Shown here: positions 44,375 to 45,445 of the stretch, in pieces
Layout: the number at the start of each line of letters is the position of its first letter
Position numbering within the stretch: position 1 is the first letter of the stretch
From: Candidatus Ligilactobacillus excrementigallinarum
Lineage (GTDB): Bacteria > Bacillota > Bacilli > Lactobacillales > Lactobacillaceae
Reading direction: 5' to 3'
Assembly (NCBI GenBank): GCA_019114385.1
Contig: DXFP01000050.1
Span: 1-45,445, forward strand
DNA: 45,445 bases
Translations under genes and position numbers: made by a program
The notes under the pieces: model-generated
The model's input: only the letters and a program-made list of their open reading frames with translations
Told to the model about the DNA's origin: nothing
Databases searched by the model: none

Positions 44375-45232
44375 TTATTGAATTTGACGATCAGTCCGTT
44401 TGCCAAATACTTTTTCAAGATAATTACCGCTGCTTACATGAATGGTTTGATTTAATTCATTTACATTATCAACATTTAATAATGAAGTGTAATCATCAAC
44501 TAGGCGACGACCATTCTCACCTACAGAAGTTTCAGCAAAAACGGTAATTCCGACTACTTCTGAATCAAATTCCTTAATCATTGACTTCATTCCATTGACA
44601 GTGCCGCCGCCTTTCATGAAATCATCAACAATCAAAACATGTGAACCGCGTTGCAAACTACGCTTTGAAAGTTCCATTTTTTCAATTCGTTGACTTGAAC
44701 CAGAAACATAATTTACAGAAACAGTCGAGCCTTCTGTAATCTTTGAATCACGACGAACAATTACAAATGGTGCATTCAAGTAGTATGCAACACTTTGAGC
44801 AATTGGAACACCTTTAGTAGCAACTGTCATGATTGCATCCACTTGACGTCCCATATATTCGCGGGCAATCAAACGACCAACATGCCGTAAAACTTCTGGA
44901 TTACCTAATAAATCTGAAAGGTAAACATATCCCCCAGGAAGTAAACGTGATTCTTGTGATAATTCAGCTGCCATTTCCCAAATAAATGTTTCAGCTTCAT
45001 CTTCAGCAACTGATGGAATAAAACGAGCTCCACCTGCTGCTCCCGGAATAGTTTCTAATACACCGATTCCCCGGTTAACAAAAGTTCGCTTGATGATTGC
45101 CAAATCTTCACTAATAGAGGACTTAGCTGATTCATACCGTTTAGCAAAATAAGTTAATGAAACTAACTTATGCGGATTTTGTAAAAAATAACTGGTCATA
45201 TCAATTAAGCGGTCACTACGACGTACTTTCAT
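44375..45232 (-). CDS. purR: Purine operon repressor PurR
   Basis: The 285-residue product has an N-terminal winged-helix domain (MKVRRSDRLIDMTSYFLQNP, TYFAKRYESAKSSISEDLAI) and a C-terminal phosphoribosyltransferase-like domain. The PRPP-sensing loop is VLIVDDFMKGGGTVNGM (about residues 201-217). In Bacillus PRPP releases it from PurBoxes. GGAGGG lies 6 bases before this ATG, whereas the frame extends 18 codons into the leader. No pur biosynthetic genes are in the window; possible targets here include the purine permease. It has a strong promoter and its own terminator. Confidence 0.97.
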   Translation of the reverse strand: MKVRRSDRLIDMTSYFLQNPHKLVSLTYFAKRYESAKSSISEDLAIIKRTFVNRGIGVLETIPGAAGGARFIPSVAEDEAETFIWEMAAELSQESRLLPGGYVYLSDLLGNPEVLRHVGRLIAREYMGRQVDAIMTVATKGVPIAQSVAYYLNAPFVIVRRDSKITEGSTVSVNYVSGSSQRIEKMELSKRSLQRGSHVLIVDDFMKGGGTVNGMKSMIKEFDSEVVGITVFAETSVGENGRRLVDDYTSLLNVDNVNELNQTIHVSSGNYLEKVFGKRTDRQIQ

Positions 45233-45373
45233 TCCAATCCCTCCATACACTATTAATAAATCAAAATTTAACTTTATTGGTTTCATCCATATTAAATTAC
45301 ATATAACATCAATAATTTAGATTATAATTTTCGCCTGCTAATAAATATTCGCATTTTATAATCGAATGTAGAT

Positions 45374-45402
45374 AGATTATCATTATTTTACCAATTCGTC
45401 AA
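45374..45402 (-). promoter_or_regulatory. purR promoter (proximal)
   Basis: Read leftward, TTGACG (45397-45402), a 17-base spacer ending in TGA, TAATCT (45374-45379). Confidence 0.75.
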
Positions 45403-45418
45403 CTGAATTCTGAAAAAT

Positions 45419-45445
45419 AGATTATCATATTCTTTTCTTTTTGCA
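45419..45445 (-). promoter_or_regulatory. Possible second, distal purR promoter (cut by the window edge)
   Basis: The 12-bp sequence around the proximal -10 (ATAGATTATCAT on the plus strand, 45372-45383) is repeated at 45417-45428. Read leftward it gives a second TGATAATCT, with TGCAA 16 bases upstream at the window edge, possibly a truncated TTGCAA. Confidence 0.35.

Noticed and set aside
45340-45370. Inverted TTCG...CGAA pair upstream of purR as a PurBox pair
   Set aside because: The arms point the opposite way to Bacillus PurBoxes (CGAAC...GTTCG) and the spacing (11 bases) is too short.

Overview
The window comes from a low-G+C Firmicute, almost certainly a member of the Lactobacillaceae. 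The evidence is the lactobacillus-type gene order, the KxYKxGKxW signal peptide, the acidic-tailed RpoE (delta), the MazF/Alr/AcpS/CshA/MurF block and very AT-rich intergenic DNA. Thirty-nine of the 42 genes called lie on the minus strand, so it is best read from right to left.

Reading leftward from 45.4 kb: purR, glmU and prs; a small unknown plus-strand gene and nagB, sharing a control region with a NagR-type operator and a cre-like site; a large secreted C39-peptidase/cell-wall-repeat protein; a YibE/YibF membrane pair; a plus-strand EF1143-like dNTPase; a DUF1934 gene, rpoE and pyrG, with a CTP-sensing leader in front of pyrG; a small HTH-like protein, an EndA-type nuclease, murA (catalytic Cys replaced by Asp), rho and rpmE2; trxA-trxB; an NCS2 purine permease; a GNAT gene, a compact structured region of unknown identity, then lemA-htpX; murF-cshA-acpS-alr-(small ORF)-mazF; plus-strand cbpA; and pth-mfd-yabM-rqcP-divIC-yabR-tilS-hpt-ftsH-hslO-dus-lysS. 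The left edge (1-284) is the promoter and 16S leader of an rRNA operon whose genes lie just outside the window. Most of the content is housekeeping: wall precursors (GlmU, MurA, MurF, Alr, YabM), nucleotides (Prs, PyrG, Hpt, PurR, permease), translation and RNA quality control (LysS, Pth, TilS, Dus, RqcP, YabR, L31), and proteostasis or redox (FtsH, Hsp33, HtpX, Trx).

The unusual material is intergenic. (1) A family of about 150-bp composite elements recurs in several gaps. Each combines a terminator with a conserved loop, a second long imperfect hairpin and a short inverted end. Every copy has the same orientation, and most sit just past the stop codon of a leftward gene. (2) The gap upstream of lemA-htpX holds a compact multi-helix fold, G+C-richer than its surroundings, followed by a terminator with a possible competing pairing just before lemA. 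The same stretch also encodes a possible 39-aa peptide. (3) pyrG has the arrangement expected for reiterative-transcription control by CTP. (4) ftsH has a CtsR-like operator. (5) The gene beside mazF does not look like the usual ribbon-helix-helix antitoxin.

All reading was by eye. No alignment, folding or database search was run, so promoters, hairpins and family names rest on pattern recognition. Start codons were moved from the longest open frame wherever a Shine-Dalgarno site and family N-terminus favoured an internal start.
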